A DNA stretch of 41,271 nt from Pseudomonas sp. 10-1B (GTDB lineage: Bacteria; Pseudomonadota; Gammaproteobacteria; Pseudomonadales; Pseudomonadaceae), in NCBI RefSeq assembly GCF_000935045.1, contig NZ_JYKS01000068.1:1-41271 (forward strand). The letters run 5' to 3'. The notes beneath the pieces were generated by a model. It was given only the letters and a program-made list of their open reading frames with translations. It did no database searches and was not told where the DNA came from. The translations under genes were made by a program, and so were the position numbers. Positions 17,806 through 26,109 of this stretch are shown here, one piece after another. Position 1 is the stretch's first letter, and each line of letters begins with the position of its first letter.

Positions 17806-18813
17806 TCAGACCAGCTCGGCCCGCTTCAGCTCACTCTTCAGGTACGCGTAATAGATCGGCCCCGCCACCACCCCAGGCAGCCCGAACGCCGCCTCGAACA
17901 CCAGCATCGCCAGCAGCAATTCCCACGACTTGGCACTGATCTGCCCGCCGACGATCCGCGCGTTGAGGAAATATTCGACCTTGTGGATGACGATCAGGTA
18001 CCCCAGCGCCGCCGCCGCCACCCAGATCGACAGCGACAAGCCGACGATGGTGATCAGGGTATTGGACATCAGGTTGCCGATCACCGGCAGCAGGCCCAGC
18101 AGGAAGGTCAGCACGATCAGCGTCTTGGTCAGCGGCAGGTGCACGCCGAACATCGGCAGCACCACAGCCAGGAAGATGCCGGTGAAGGTGGTGTTGAGCA
18201 GCGAGATCTTGATCTGCGCGAAGACGATGTTGCGAAACGCCTGCACCAGCAGGCTCAGACGCTCGAACAATGCCGCTGCCAGCGGCTTGCGCCGGGAGAT
18301 GTCGGGGATGCGCTGCAGGGCGAGGATGGCCCCGAGGATCATGCCGATCAGCAGGGTGACGAACATGTGCGCCATGCCCTTGCCGACCAGTTGCAGGTCG
18401 CTCAGGTGGCTCTTGATCCAATCACCGATAGCCACCTTGAACTCCGCCGCGCTGGCCGGCAGGTAGCCCTCGATGAAGGGCGGCAGTTGCCCGCGGGCAC
18501 GCTCGACCAAGGCCATGAACTTGTCCAGCGAAGCACCGGGGTTTTCCGCTTCGTGCAGCAGAAAGCTGAAGGCGCCGGCAATCAGCAGCGTCAGGGTGCT
18601 GACCACCAACGTGCCAAGCAGGGCCACGGCCAGCCAGCGGGCGCGTTGCCCGGCAATCAGCGGCTGCAGCCGCGGCGTGAGCATGTTGACCAGCTCGAAC
18701 ACCAGCAGGCCGGCCAGCAGGCTCGGCAGTAACTTCATCGGCAGCGCCAGCAACAGACCGGCAAACACGATGATCCAACTGGCCAGGGTGATCTGGCGGG
18801 GGGTGAAGGTCAT
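17806..18813 (-). CDS. AI-2E family transporter
   Basis: This 335-residue protein has about eight membrane helices: two N-terminal (about 12-28, 30-50), one at 63-85, a polar periplasmic section (about 88-150), then helices at about 150-170, 205-225, 235-262, 265-285 and 300-325. The G-L-L-P-V-I-G-N-L segment and the P-G-V-V-A-G-P end are characteristic of the AI-2E/PerM family. Members export autoinducer-2 or act as ion antiporters; the label does not fix the substrate. Single gene, convergent with yegD. Confidence 0.85.
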   Translation of the reverse strand: MTFTPRQITLASWIIVFAGLLLALPMKLLPSLLAGLLVFELVNMLTPRLQPLIAGQRARWLAVALLGTLVVSTLTLLIAGAFSFLLHEAENPGASLDKFMALVERARGQLPPFIEGYLPASAAEFKVAIGDWIKSHLSDLQLVGKGMAHMFVTLLIGMILGAILALQRIPDISRRKPLAAALFERLSLLVQAFRNIVFAQIKISLLNTTFTGIFLAVVLPMFGVHLPLTKTLIVLTFLLGLLPVIGNLMSNTLITIVGLSLSIWVAAAALGYLIVIHKVEYFLNARIVGGQISAKSWELLLAMLVFEAAFGLPGVVAGPIYYAYLKSELKRAELV

Positions 18814-18884
18814 ACAGCCTCAACGGCAGACAACGGAAAAGACCCGCAGTCTGCCAGCCTTATGCCTACAGGCATAGGCGCAGG

Positions 18885-19172
18885 TCATTTCTTCTTCAGG
18901 CAGTCGCTCATGAACGCCTTGCGCTCGTCACCCTTGAGCGCCTTGGTGGTGGCGTCGGCGTTGCAGGTTTTCATCTTCTCTTGCTGGGTTTGTGGCACGT
19001 CTTTCTTCAGGCAGGTGCTCATGAAGGCTTTGCGTTCATCGCCCTTGAGGGCCTTGGCGGTGGCGTCGGCATTGCAGGTTTTCATCTTTTCCTGCTGAGC
19101 GGTATTGGCGGCGAAGCCTTGGGCGCTGAACAACACCGCCAGTACCAGCAAGGGAATTTGCAGCAATTTCAT
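18885..19172 (-). CDS. PsiF-family periplasmic protein with duplicated domain
   Basis: This 95-residue protein has a signal peptide (about 1-21, ending G-F-A-A) and then two almost identical copies of the PsiF motif, Q-E-K-M-K-T-C-N-A-D-A-T followed by L-K-G-D-E-R-K-A-F-M-S and C-L-K-K. The copies are 37 codons (111 bp) apart with few differences. Each has two cysteines, likely forming one disulfide per unit. PsiF was named as a phosphate-starvation-induced protein in E. coli; its function is unknown. The ATG at 19172 follows a GGAG site; a longer frame upstream lacks one. Confidence 0.88.
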   Translation of the reverse strand: MKLLQIPLLVLAVLFSAQGFAANTAQQEKMKTCNADATAKALKGDERKAFMSTCLKKDVPQTQQEKMKTCNADATTKALKGDERKAFMSDCLKKK

Positions 19173-19235
19173 GGAGTGGTCTCCTTGGCTCCGCGCCCGA
19201 TGCACGGGGGTCGCGCTGAGTGTAGTCAATAATTC

Positions 19236-20024
19236 TCAGCGCCCTGCCCGCGCCTGGCGGCGGTATTGCTCGGGCGTGCATTGGGCCTGGCGCTGGAACA
19301 TGGCGATGAATGCCGAAGCACTGCTGTAGCCCAGGTCGAACGCGATGGCCTGGATCGGCAGGCCGGCTTCCAGCGCTTCGATGGCGCGCAGAAAGCGCAG
19401 GCGCAGGCGCCATTCGCCAAAACTGATGCCCAGCTCGCGCAGGAACTGGCGGGCCAGGGTGCGCTCGCTGACATGTACCCGGGCGGCCCAGGCGGCCAGC
19501 GGGCGGTTGTCCCCGGGCTCGGCGCTGAGGGCGTCGAGCACCTGGCACAGGCCATCGCTGTGCGCAAAGGGCAAGTAGCAGGCCTGGGTGGGCGCCAGCA
19601 ACAACTGGTCGAGCAGCACCTGCATTAGGCGCTGGTCGCGTTCGTCGTGGGCCACCTTGAGGTCGCGCCGGGCGAAGTCGGCAAGGATCGCCTTGAGAAT
19701 GTCGCTGATCATCAGGCTGCAGGGTTGCTGCGGCAGCGCGGCGCACAGGCTGCGGTCGAGATAGATCGAACGGTAGACGATCGCCTGCGGGTTGTAGCAG
19801 CCATGCACAGTGTCGGGAGGCACCCACACAGCGTAGTGCGGTGGCGACAGGAAGCGCTGGCCGGCGACATCCAGGTGCATCACCCCGTGGGCGGTGTAGT
19901 TGAGCTGGCCCCAGGCGTGCTGGTGCAAGGCACTATGGGTGTCGGCGCCGAACTCGTCGTGGCGGAAGTACACCAAGGCCGGGAGTTGGTTGAACTGGGG
20001 GATGTCGAGGTATTTGCGCGGCAT
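19236..20024 (-). CDS. AraC-family transcriptional regulator
   Basis: This 262-residue regulator has an N-terminal cupin-like effector domain (about 5-140, with H-S-A-L-H-Q-H-A-W-G-Q-L and the W-V-P-P-D-T-V-H segment) and a C-terminal double helix-turn-helix (about 165-260). The latter has the H-V-S-E-R-T-L-A-R-Q-F recognition helix and the F-D-L-G-Y-S-S-A-S-A-F-I-A-M-F signature. The combination is typical of one-component regulators of neighbouring transporter genes. It is divergent from a DMT exporter gene, a common regulator-target layout. The effector is unknown. Confidence 0.9.
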   Translation of the reverse strand: MPRKYLDIPQFNQLPALVYFRHDEFGADTHSALHQHAWGQLNYTAHGVMHLDVAGQRFLSPPHYAVWVPPDTVHGCYNPQAIVYRSIYLDRSLCAALPQQPCSLMISDILKAILADFARRDLKVAHDERDQRLMQVLLDQLLLAPTQACYLPFAHSDGLCQVLDALSAEPGDNRPLAAWAARVHVSERTLARQFLRELGISFGEWRLRLRFLRAIEALEAGLPIQAIAFDLGYSSASAFIAMFQRQAQCTPEQYRRQARAGR

Positions 20025-20102
20025 GCTGACTGTTTTGCGGGGCGGGTTGTCTGGATAGGAGTATAGGCTTGTGAACGGACAACCGATAATACAGACCGAT
20101 CG

Positions 20103-20221
20103 AGGGCCTGCCTTGCAGGCCTTCGCGGGCTTGCCCGCTCCCACAGGATTTGCGCCGGTCTCCGGGCCAGTGACATCCCAGTGGGAGCGGGCAAGCCCGC
20201 GAAGGGCTGCAAAGCAGCCCC
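20103..20221. repeat. Paired REP element in a divergent promoter region
   Basis: Inverted units with TTCGCGGGCTTGCCCGCTCC and GGAGCGGGCAAGCCCGCGAA cores and outer stems GGCCTGCCTTGCAGGCC and GGGCTGCAAAGCAGCCC, another hybrid of the two REP subtypes. It occupies much of the gap between the AraC regulator and the DMT exporter, so it lies close to two promoters. Confidence 0.88.
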
Positions 20222-20249
20222 AACCAGTCCAAAACGAGTATCCCGCTCC

Positions 20250-21122
20250 ATGAACTACCTGTTCCCCCTAACCGCCATCCTCATCTGGGCCGGCAACACC
20301 GTGGTCACCAAGATGTCCGCCGGTGCCATCCAACCCGCCGAGATTGGCTTCTACCGCTGGCTGCTGGCGGCCTTGCTGTTCACCCCGTTCCTGCTGCCCG
20401 CCGTGTGGCGCAACCGTGCAGCCATCCGCCCGCAACTGGCCAAGGTGTTCGTGCTGGGCGTGCTGGGCATGGCGCTGTACCAGAGCCTGGCCTACTTCGC
20501 CGCCGGCATCACCAGCGCCACCAACATGGGCATCATCCTCTCGCTGATGCCGCTGATGTCCCTGGCGCTGTCCATCGCCTGGCTGGGCCAGCGCCTCAGC
20601 TATGGTGCCCTGCTGGGCGCCATGGTGTCGTTTTTCGGCGTGCTCGAAGTGGTCAGCGCCGGCCACCCCGCCAGCCTGCTGGAACAGGGCCTGAACGGCG
20701 GCGACCTGCTGATGCTGGTGGCCACCCTGGCCTACGCGCTGTACAGCTTCCTGCTGAAGAAATGGCAACTGCGCCTGCCGCCCATGCAGTTGCTGTACCT
20801 GCAAGTGCTGGTGGCGATCGTGGTGCTGCTGCCGCTGTTCCTGCTGTCGGACAAGACCGGCCTGAACAGTCGCAACATCGGCCTGGTGCTGTATGCCTGC
20901 GTGCTGGCCTCGATGATCGCGCCACTGGTGTGGATGCAGGCCGTGCACCGCCTGGGGCCCAGCCGTACCACACTGTTCTTCAACCTGCTGCCACTGGTCA
21001 CCGCATTGATCGCCGCCGTGGTGCTCAACGAGCAACTGGCCAGCTACCACCTGGTCGGTGGCCTGCTGACCCTGGCCGGCGTGGTACTGGCCGAGCGCTG
21101 GACTACGCCGATCCGCCGTTAA
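20250..21122 (+). CDS. DMT (EamA) family exporter
   Basis: This 290-residue protein has about ten membrane helices in two EamA repeats (about 1-135 and 145-288). Visible motifs are W-A-G-N-T-V-V-T-K in helix 1, P-A-E-I-G-F-Y-R-W in the first repeat and P-L-V-T-A-L-I-A-A-V-V-L-N-E-Q-L in the last helices. Members export amino acids, purines or other small metabolites. The substrate is unknown; the divergent AraC gene is the likely regulator. ATG 20250 is chosen because the longer frame would start inside the REP element. Confidence 0.88.
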   Translation: MNYLFPLTAILIWAGNTVVTKMSAGAIQPAEIGFYRWLLAALLFTPFLLPAVWRNRAAIRPQLAKVFVLGVLGMALYQSLAYFAAGITSATNMGIILSLMPLMSLALSIAWLGQRLSYGALLGAMVSFFGVLEVVSAGHPASLLEQGLNGGDLLMLVATLAYALYSFLLKKWQLRLPPMQLLYLQVLVAIVVLLPLFLLSDKTGLNSRNIGLVLYACVLASMIAPLVWMQAVHRLGPSRTTLFFNLLPLVTALIAAVVLNEQLASYHLVGGLLTLAGVVLAERWTTPIRR

Positions 21123-22009
21123 AGCCCCGCGGCCTTGAGCCGGGCGACATGTTCGGTGAACAGCCGCACCGGCTCGGCACCTTTGCCCACCGCGCCAAGC
21201 GACTGGTTGACGATATCCAGGTGATCGAGCGGGTAATCGTCGCCGATTACCTGCCCCAGGTGCGAGCTGAAGCGCCCGACCATGCCGTCGCAGTGGCCCT
21301 TTTCCTTGACGAAACTGCGCGCGAACAGGCGGCAGAAGCGGCTGCTGCCGTCGAAACGGTTGCGCCCTTGGTCGGTCAGGCCGGGCTGCAAGGTGCCGGA
21401 CCATGAGTAGTAGCGCACGCCGTTGACTTCATAGTCCCCTTCCCCGCCCCAGGTCTGCGGCAACCCTTGTGGATAAGCCTGGTTGAACAGCGCCACCCCG
21501 GCGCTGGTCAGCGACTGGTGCGAGGCGTGCACATCTATGGGTAGCGGGTCGCGGCGCCAGCCGGTTTCCAGCCACACCAGCAGCACGGCAAAGCCATGCA
21601 GTACAGCCTTGAGGATACGCCCCTGGGGTGAATCACCGGGCGCCGTGCGCTCCAGGTGGTCGGCCAGCTCCGAGCCATGGTTGGGGCCTGCCACCGAGGT
21701 GACCGAAGCCACCCGCCCGGGCCGCCTGGCCGCAGCGTAGCGCGCGCTCAAGGCGCCCTGGCTATGGCCGATGAGGTTGACCTTTTCCGCGCCCGTGCGC
21801 TGGCAGATGTCTTCGATGATCAGCAGCAACTGCTCGCCGCGCACCTCGCTGGAGTGCAGCGGCGAAACCTGCACTGGAAACACCTGCGCCCCGCCCTTGC
21901 GCAAGGCCGGGACGATACCGAACCAGTAGGGATAAAGCAGTACCCGCACAAAGCCGAGCATGCCCGGCACCAGCACCAGCGGGTATCGCGTGGCCAATTC
22001 CTGCTGCAT
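21119..22009 (-). CDS. Triacylglycerol lipase, Pseudomonas family I type, no signal peptide
   Basis: This 296-residue alpha/beta hydrolase is homologous to secreted LipA-type lipases: Y-P-L-V-L-V-P-G-M-L-G-F at the oxyanion strand, Y-W-F-G-I, E-V-R-G-E-Q-L-L and the nucleophile elbow G-H-S83-Q-G. The acid is D241 in C-D-G-M-V-G and the base H263 in L-D-H-L-D-I-V-N-Q. It lacks a convincing signal peptide at ATG 22009. The two cysteines that form the LipA disulfide are also missing: C-G-E-G reads G-G-E-G and T-C-S-S-H reads R-F-S-S-H. No lif foldase gene is nearby. A cytoplasmic enzyme, or one exported another way, is likely. The stop overlaps the end of the DMT gene. Confidence 0.88.
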   Translation of the reverse strand: MQQELATRYPLVLVPGMLGFVRVLLYPYWFGIVPALRKGGAQVFPVQVSPLHSSEVRGEQLLLIIEDICQRTGAEKVNLIGHSQGALSARYAAARRPGRVASVTSVAGPNHGSELADHLERTAPGDSPQGRILKAVLHGFAVLLVWLETGWRRDPLPIDVHASHQSLTSAGVALFNQAYPQGLPQTWGGEGDYEVNGVRYYSWSGTLQPGLTDQGRNRFDGSSRFCRLFARSFVKEKGHCDGMVGRFSSHLGQVIGDDYPLDHLDIVNQSLGAVGKGAEPVRLFTEHVARLKAAGL

Positions 22010-22132
22010 TGTCCCAGCCCCTTTCCATGGACGACCAGCCAACACTACAGCGGCCAGGATGACCATCGCAATCGAACTCCCGGCGCGCGCTGTGGTTCCA
22101 AACCAGACAGACCCTTTGCAAGGAGCGGGAAC

Positions 22133-22474
22133 ATGTACAAGCAGACCCTGGCAATCCTTCTGGCAAGCGCCACCCTGGCCGCCTGCGGCAGCCGCCCGGA
22201 AAACCCGGTGGATTACGTCACCTACCGCGAGGAGCCGCTGGTCAAGCAGGTGGAACACGGCATGACCATGCAGAAGGTCATCGCGATCGGCGGTAGCCCG
22301 TCTAGCGTGATGGACCTGCCTCATGGCGGTACCTGTAACGACTACATCCTCAACCGCGACGGCCATCAGCAGCCCTACTACGTGCGCTTCGATGCCACTG
22401 GCCATGTCGATGCCAAGGGCTTCAAGACCTGCAAACAACGCGAAGAAGACAGCGACGCCGTCGATGGCGCGTAA
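22133..22474 (+). CDS. osmE: OsmE-like outer-membrane lipoprotein
   Basis: This 113-residue protein has a lipoprotein signal peptide with lipobox L-A-A-C18, so the mature protein is lipid-anchored at Cys18. The mature part has the SmpA/OmlA-like fold of OsmE: V-x-x-G-M-T-M-Q-K-V-I-A-I-G-G-S-P, then G-G-T-C-N-D-Y and a C-terminal G-F-K-T-C. OsmE is osmotically inducible in E. coli; its function is poorly known. The ATG has an AAGGAG site 8 bases upstream. A ferritin-like gene follows 48 bp later, suggesting a joint stress operon. Confidence 0.88.
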   Translation: MYKQTLAILLASATLAACGSRPENPVDYVTYREEPLVKQVEHGMTMQKVIAIGGSPSSVMDLPHGGTCNDYILNRDGHQQPYYVRFDATGHVDAKGFKTCKQREEDSDAVDGA

Positions 22475-22522
22475 GCCTTCCAGAACATTCCCATGACCAC
22501 CCTGATGCTTCCGGAGACGAAC

Positions 22523-23053
22523 ATGAATGCGACTGAACTGACCGATGTGCAAACCCTGCGCGAACGTGCCCGCCAGCATGTCGAGCAAGGCGCGGTGACC
22601 GAGGGTTACCACGCCGACCGCAAGGAAATCCTGCGTCTGCTCAACGAGTCGCTGGCCACCGAGCTGGTCTGCGTGCTGCGCTACAAGCGGCACTACTTCA
22701 TGGCCAGCGGCATCAAGGCCAGCGTGGCGGCCGATGAATTCCTCGAGCATGCCAACCAGGAGGCCGAACACGCCGACAAATTGGCCGAGCGGATCGTGCA
22801 ACTGGGCGGGGAGCCGGATTTCAACCCGGATAACCTGACCAAGAACTCCCATGCCCAGTACGTGGCGGGCAATTCGTTGAAAGAGATGGTGCTGGAGGAC
22901 CTGGTGGCCGAGCGGATCGCCATCGACAGCTACCGTGAGATCATTCAGTACATTGGCGACAAGGACCCGACCACCCGGCGCATCTTCGAAGACATCCTGG
23001 CGCAGGAGGAAGAGCACGCGGACGATATGTCCGATTTGTTGCAAGGCTTGTAA
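22523..23053 (+). CDS. Ferritin-like (bacterioferritin/Dps-type) protein
   Basis: This 176-residue four-helix-bundle protein has the di-iron ligands of the ferritin-like superfamily. A glutamate is present in L-N-E-S-L-A-T-E-L and an E-x-x-H in N-Q-E-A-E-H-A-D-K. A second set appears as V-A-E-R-I-A-I-D-S-Y-R and A-Q-E-E-E-H-A-D-D. It should oxidise and store iron or protect against peroxide. ATG 22523 has a GGAGA site; the upstream ATG 22493 does not. It sits downstream of osmE, so general-stress expression is plausible (inference). Confidence 0.88.
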   Translation: MNATELTDVQTLRERARQHVEQGAVTEGYHADRKEILRLLNESLATELVCVLRYKRHYFMASGIKASVAADEFLEHANQEAEHADKLAERIVQLGGEPDFNPDNLTKNSHAQYVAGNSLKEMVLEDLVAERIAIDSYREIIQYIGDKDPTTRRIFEDILAQEEEHADDMSDLLQGL

Positions 23054-23057
23054 TTGC

Positions 23058-23168
23058 TGGGGGCGCTTTGCGCCCCTATCGCGACGCAAGGCCGCTCCCA
23101 CAGACCTCAAGGTTTGCGCGATACCTGTGGGAGCGGCCTTGTGTCGCGATGGGCTGCAAAGCAGCCCT
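23058..23168. repeat. Paired REP element (GGCCTTGTGTCGCGA subtype)
   Basis: Inverted units with CGACGCAAGGCCGCTCCCAC and GTGGGAGCGGCCTTGTGTCG cores and outer stems GGGGCGCTTTGCGCCCC and GGGCTGCAAAGCAGCCC. It separates the convergent ferritin-like and AsmA genes, abutting the AsmA stop codon. Confidence 0.88.
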
Positions 23169-23171
23169 CTG

Positions 23172-25238
23172 CTATTTCCGCCCTTTCACCGCCGCCGGCG
23201 CCTTGCCCGCCTTCATCTGCTGCAACAGCGGTGTGCATTGGTTGGGATCATCCCCGCTGCTGGGCGCAATCAACGCCAGCAACCCCGCCGCCGGCCCGGC
23301 CACCACGCCCAGCGCCAGCATCCCCGCGCCACGCAACGCCAGCGGCACCGCCTGCACACCGGCGCTCGGCTTGGCGAAAGGCCCACGCACATACAGCGGC
23401 GAACGCAACGAGAACAACCGCAGGCCTTTCGATTCCGGGGTAATTTTCAGGTCCAGTTGCTCGCTGGCAAAATTGGCCGTGCCGTTGATGTAGATAATCG
23501 CGTTCTCGGTATCGAAGATGAACAGGCGCGTAGTCGCCAGACCATTCTTGATGCCCACATCGGCCGCCGCGCAGTTGATCTTCACGTCCTCATCGCCAAA
23601 CAGCTTGCCGACCACGTAGTTGCCCACGTTCAACCCGGCAATCTCCATCAGGCCGCGGCTGATAGCGCCGTCATTGATCAGCATGCGCAAGTCACCATTG
23701 GCGGTGCCCAGCAGGGCAGCCACCGAGTTGCCGCGGCCGCTGATGTCGGCATCGCCGTTCAACTCGCCAAAGCTGGTCTGCATCGGTGCGAAGGTGGGGA
23801 ACAGTTGCTTGAGCTTGAAGCCTCGCGCCGTCAGCCGGGCCCGCCCCTGCAGCGGCACGCTGCGCCCGTCCAGGCGAATGTTGGAGGCCAGGTTGCCGCC
23901 GGCCACGCCGAAGCGCAGCGGGTCCAGGCGCAGCAGGCCGTCGTCCAGGATCACATGGGCCGACAGGTCGTTGAAGGGCAGTTGCGCGCTATGCACGATG
24001 CGCTTGCCGGCAAAGGTCACGTCGGCATCCATGGCGCGCCAGCGCTCGGTGCGGAATTCTTCGACCGGCAGCACTTTGCCCGTCGGCTGCTTGCTGGCAC
24101 CGCCACGGGCCTTCTGCTCGGCATTGGAGTCGGCGCCGATCAGCGGCGCCAGGTCCTTGAACAGCAACTGGTTGGACACCAGGTTACCGGACAGCTTGGG
24201 CCGTGGTTGGCTGGCAACGAAGGCCAGGTCGCCGTGAATATCACTGTCACCGATCTTGCCGTTGAAGCCCTGGTAGTCGAAGGTCGCGCCTTGCGGAGCA
24301 TGCAGATTGGCAGTGAGGTGGCCGTCGGTGGAGTAGGCCGGGGTGTCCGGCAAGGTCACCCCGGTCAGCGGGTACAGGTTGCCGAGGCTAGCGCCCGACA
24401 AACGCAGGCGCAGATCGAGGGCGCCTAGGCTAAGCGGGTCGGTCAGGGTACCGGCCAGCACCACATGCGTGTCGGCGATGCGCACGTCGGCCTGCAGCGG
24501 GAACGGCTGGCTGGCGTCCTGCAGGGCCAGCAGGCCGCCAATCTTGCCGGTGCCGGACACCGGCTGGCCTTTGTAGCGGCCCTGGGCCTTGAGCCCGAAG
24601 GCGTAGTCCTGCGCAGCGCCGGCCTTTTCGGCATTGGCCTTGCCGACGATGTCGCTGAACGGGATCGGTTTGCCCAGGGGGTCGATCTGCACCTTCATGC
24701 TGGTTTTCAGGGTTTGGTCGTCGAAGCTGACATTGCCTTGGTCGAAACCGATGGCGCCGATATCCAACTGCCACTTGGAGGGTTCTGCGTTTTCATCCTT
24801 GGGGCCGAAATCGAAGGTCCAGTTGGCCCGGCCATCGGCCAGGCGCGTAAGGCTGGCGGTGGGCTTGGTCAGGTCGATGCGCGGGATGCTGATCTGCTGG
24901 AACAGCAGCGGCAGCGGTGCCAGGCGAAACTCGACACGCTCCAGGCCGACCATTCTTGGCTCCTTGAGCCACTCGGGGTTGCCCAGGGTCAGGTCCTCGG
25001 CAATGAAGTGCGGCCATGGCACCCAGGCCCGCCAGCCGCCCTCTTCCGGCTCGGTGCGCCAGTGCACGGCGAGGTTGCCATTGATGGCGAAGGGCCGCTG
25101 CAGGGCCTCGGAGACTTTCTCATTGAGCAGCGGCTTGACGCGGTTCCAGTCGAAGGTGGCGATCACCACCACCAGGATCGCCAACAGGGTCAGCAGGCTG
25201 GTGAGGGTCCAGACGAGGATTCTGACGGGACGCGTCAT
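23172..25238 (-). CDS. AsmA-family protein
   Basis: This 688-residue protein has one N-terminal membrane helix (about 7-28) and a long periplasmic body that starts with the AsmA pattern F-D-W-N-R-V-K-P-L-L-N-E-K-V-S and L-A-V-H-W. It ends with the AsmA C-terminal block (about 510-650, including L-N-G-D-A-D-I-S-G-R-G-N-S and D-V-K-I-N-C-A-A-A-D-V). AsmA-like proteins are bridge-like lipid-transfer proteins acting between inner and outer membranes. The ATG at 25238 has a strong AAGGAG site nine bases upstream. Confidence 0.9.
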   Translation of the reverse strand: MTRPVRILVWTLTSLLTLLAILVVVIATFDWNRVKPLLNEKVSEALQRPFAINGNLAVHWRTEPEEGGWRAWVPWPHFIAEDLTLGNPEWLKEPRMVGLERVEFRLAPLPLLFQQISIPRIDLTKPTASLTRLADGRANWTFDFGPKDENAEPSKWQLDIGAIGFDQGNVSFDDQTLKTSMKVQIDPLGKPIPFSDIVGKANAEKAGAAQDYAFGLKAQGRYKGQPVSGTGKIGGLLALQDASQPFPLQADVRIADTHVVLAGTLTDPLSLGALDLRLRLSGASLGNLYPLTGVTLPDTPAYSTDGHLTANLHAPQGATFDYQGFNGKIGDSDIHGDLAFVASQPRPKLSGNLVSNQLLFKDLAPLIGADSNAEQKARGGASKQPTGKVLPVEEFRTERWRAMDADVTFAGKRIVHSAQLPFNDLSAHVILDDGLLRLDPLRFGVAGGNLASNIRLDGRSVPLQGRARLTARGFKLKQLFPTFAPMQTSFGELNGDADISGRGNSVAALLGTANGDLRMLINDGAISRGLMEIAGLNVGNYVVGKLFGDEDVKINCAAADVGIKNGLATTRLFIFDTENAIIYINGTANFASEQLDLKITPESKGLRLFSLRSPLYVRGPFAKPSAGVQAVPLALRGAGMLALGVVAGPAAGLLALIAPSSGDDPNQCTPLLQQMKAGKAPAAVKGRK

Positions 25239-25579
25239 TGCGTGATTCTCCTTGCGGTATGACACAAAACAGGCGCAGCGGTGGCACTCAATATGTCGGA
25301 CTGACGAAAACCCGTGGGGTTTTATCGATGGCGCCATGATAGCGAAGTTTTTCCTGGCCTTTTGCTCAGCAATTCGACGTATCAGACTGTGCGTGTTACC
25401 TGCAAACAGCACAATCAAATTGCCATTATTCGACTTGTAATGTGCTTTCTAGAGGCGTTTTGAATCTCTATCAATACGGTCAATTGTTACCATTACCCAT
25501 ATGAACTTCTCTCTGGCGTTACCCGGCGTAGCATTGGCTCCGTACCCACTTTCCAGCCCCCGAGAGGAGCACCGAAATC
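25239..25579. other. Divergent intergenic region, AT-rich
   Basis: These 341 bp separate divergent AsmA and repeat-protein genes. The part from about 25320 to 25500 is much richer in A and T than the surroundings. I see no clean -35/-10 pair; TTGAAT at 25460-25465 with a poor -10 partner is the best candidate toward the repeat protein. A short ATG frame at 25501 runs into the repeat gene in another frame and is probably not a gene. Confidence 0.4.
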
Positions 25580-25987
25580 ATGAAACGCCACCTGCTGACC
25601 CTGACCCTGTCCATCCTGGCTGCCAACGCTTTTGCCCTGCCAGGTGCCGAGCAACACCTGACCGCCGAAACGCGCTCCAGCGCTGCCGAAATCGCCCAGC
25701 CGCTGAAAGCCGTTGCTGAAGGTGGTTCCGATCGCCTGATCGAACGTACTAGCCGTGTCGCCGAAGGTGGTTCCGATCGCCTGATCGAACGCACTGGCCG
25801 TGTCGCCGAAGGTGGCTCCGATCGCCTGATCGAACGCACTGGCCGTGTCGCCGAAGGTGGCTCCGATCGCCTGATCGAACGCGCTGGCCGTGTCGCCGAA
25901 GGTGGTTCCGATCGCCTGATCGAACGCGCTGGCCGCGTCGCCGAAGGTGGCTCTGATCGCCTGGTTGAAATCAGCCGTGTGAGCTGA
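25580..25987 (+). CDS. Small secreted protein with six AEGGSDR tandem repeats
   Basis: I do not recognise a characterised function. This 135-residue protein has a signal peptide (1-19, ending N-A-F-A), a linker of about 25 residues, then six copies of a 15-residue unit V-A-E-G-G-S-D-R-L-I-E-R-[TA]-[GS]-R to the C-terminus. The DNA repeats are 45 bp long and nearly identical, so the array can expand or contract by slippage or recombination. No cysteine is present after the signal. The gene stands alone, with a GAGAGGAG site and its own strong terminator (26038-26069). Charged repeats of this type may bind ions or a surface, but nothing here proves a role. Confidence 0.82.
   Translation: MKRHLLTLTLSILAANAFALPGAEQHLTAETRSSAAEIAQPLKAVAEGGSDRLIERTSRVAEGGSDRLIERTGRVAEGGSDRLIERTGRVAEGGSDRLIERAGRVAEGGSDRLIERAGRVAEGGSDRLVEISRVS
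25712..25981 (+). repeat. Six tandem 45-bp repeats within the secreted-protein gene
   Basis: Six in-frame 45-bp units (GTTGCTGAAGGTGGTTCCGA-type start) run without spacers. Units 2-5 differ at only a few bases, mostly GGT/GGC and ACT/GCT changes; the first and last are more diverged, as expected for an array that grows from its middle. Confidence 0.95.
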
Positions 25988-26037
25988 TCGCCATGGCCGA
26001 AAAGAACAACCTCTGTCACAACGCTTGCTCCCCTCCA

Positions 26038-26069
26038 GGCCCGGTCCATTGACCGGGCTTTGTTTTTTT
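26038..26069 (+). terminator. Rho-independent terminator
   Basis: A perfect 8-bp stem GCCCGGTC/GACCGGGC (26039-26046 and 26051-26058) with a CATT loop is followed by TTTGTTTTTTT. It lies 51 bp after the repeat-protein stop codon and ends that transcript before the TetR-type gene. Confidence 0.93.
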
Positions 26070-26109
26070 AACTAGAGTGCCCAGCCTTACCGTCACAGAA
26101 GCCCGCACC

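Noticed and set aside
21119..23110. 663-codon open minus-strand frame running past the lipase start through osmE and the ferritin-like gene
   Set aside because: Upstream of 22009 it is antisense to two well-supported genes. Long antisense frames are common in GC-rich Pseudomonas DNA, and the lipase homology begins at ATG 22009.
25501..25719. 72-codon frame starting in the leader of the repeat-protein gene
   Set aside because: It has no ribosome-binding site, overlaps the real gene in another frame and its codon use does not fit the genome.
25712..25981. Regular repeats resembling a CRISPR array
   Set aside because: The 45-bp units are contiguous without spacers, keep one reading frame and encode a repeated peptide after a signal sequence; no cas gene is present.
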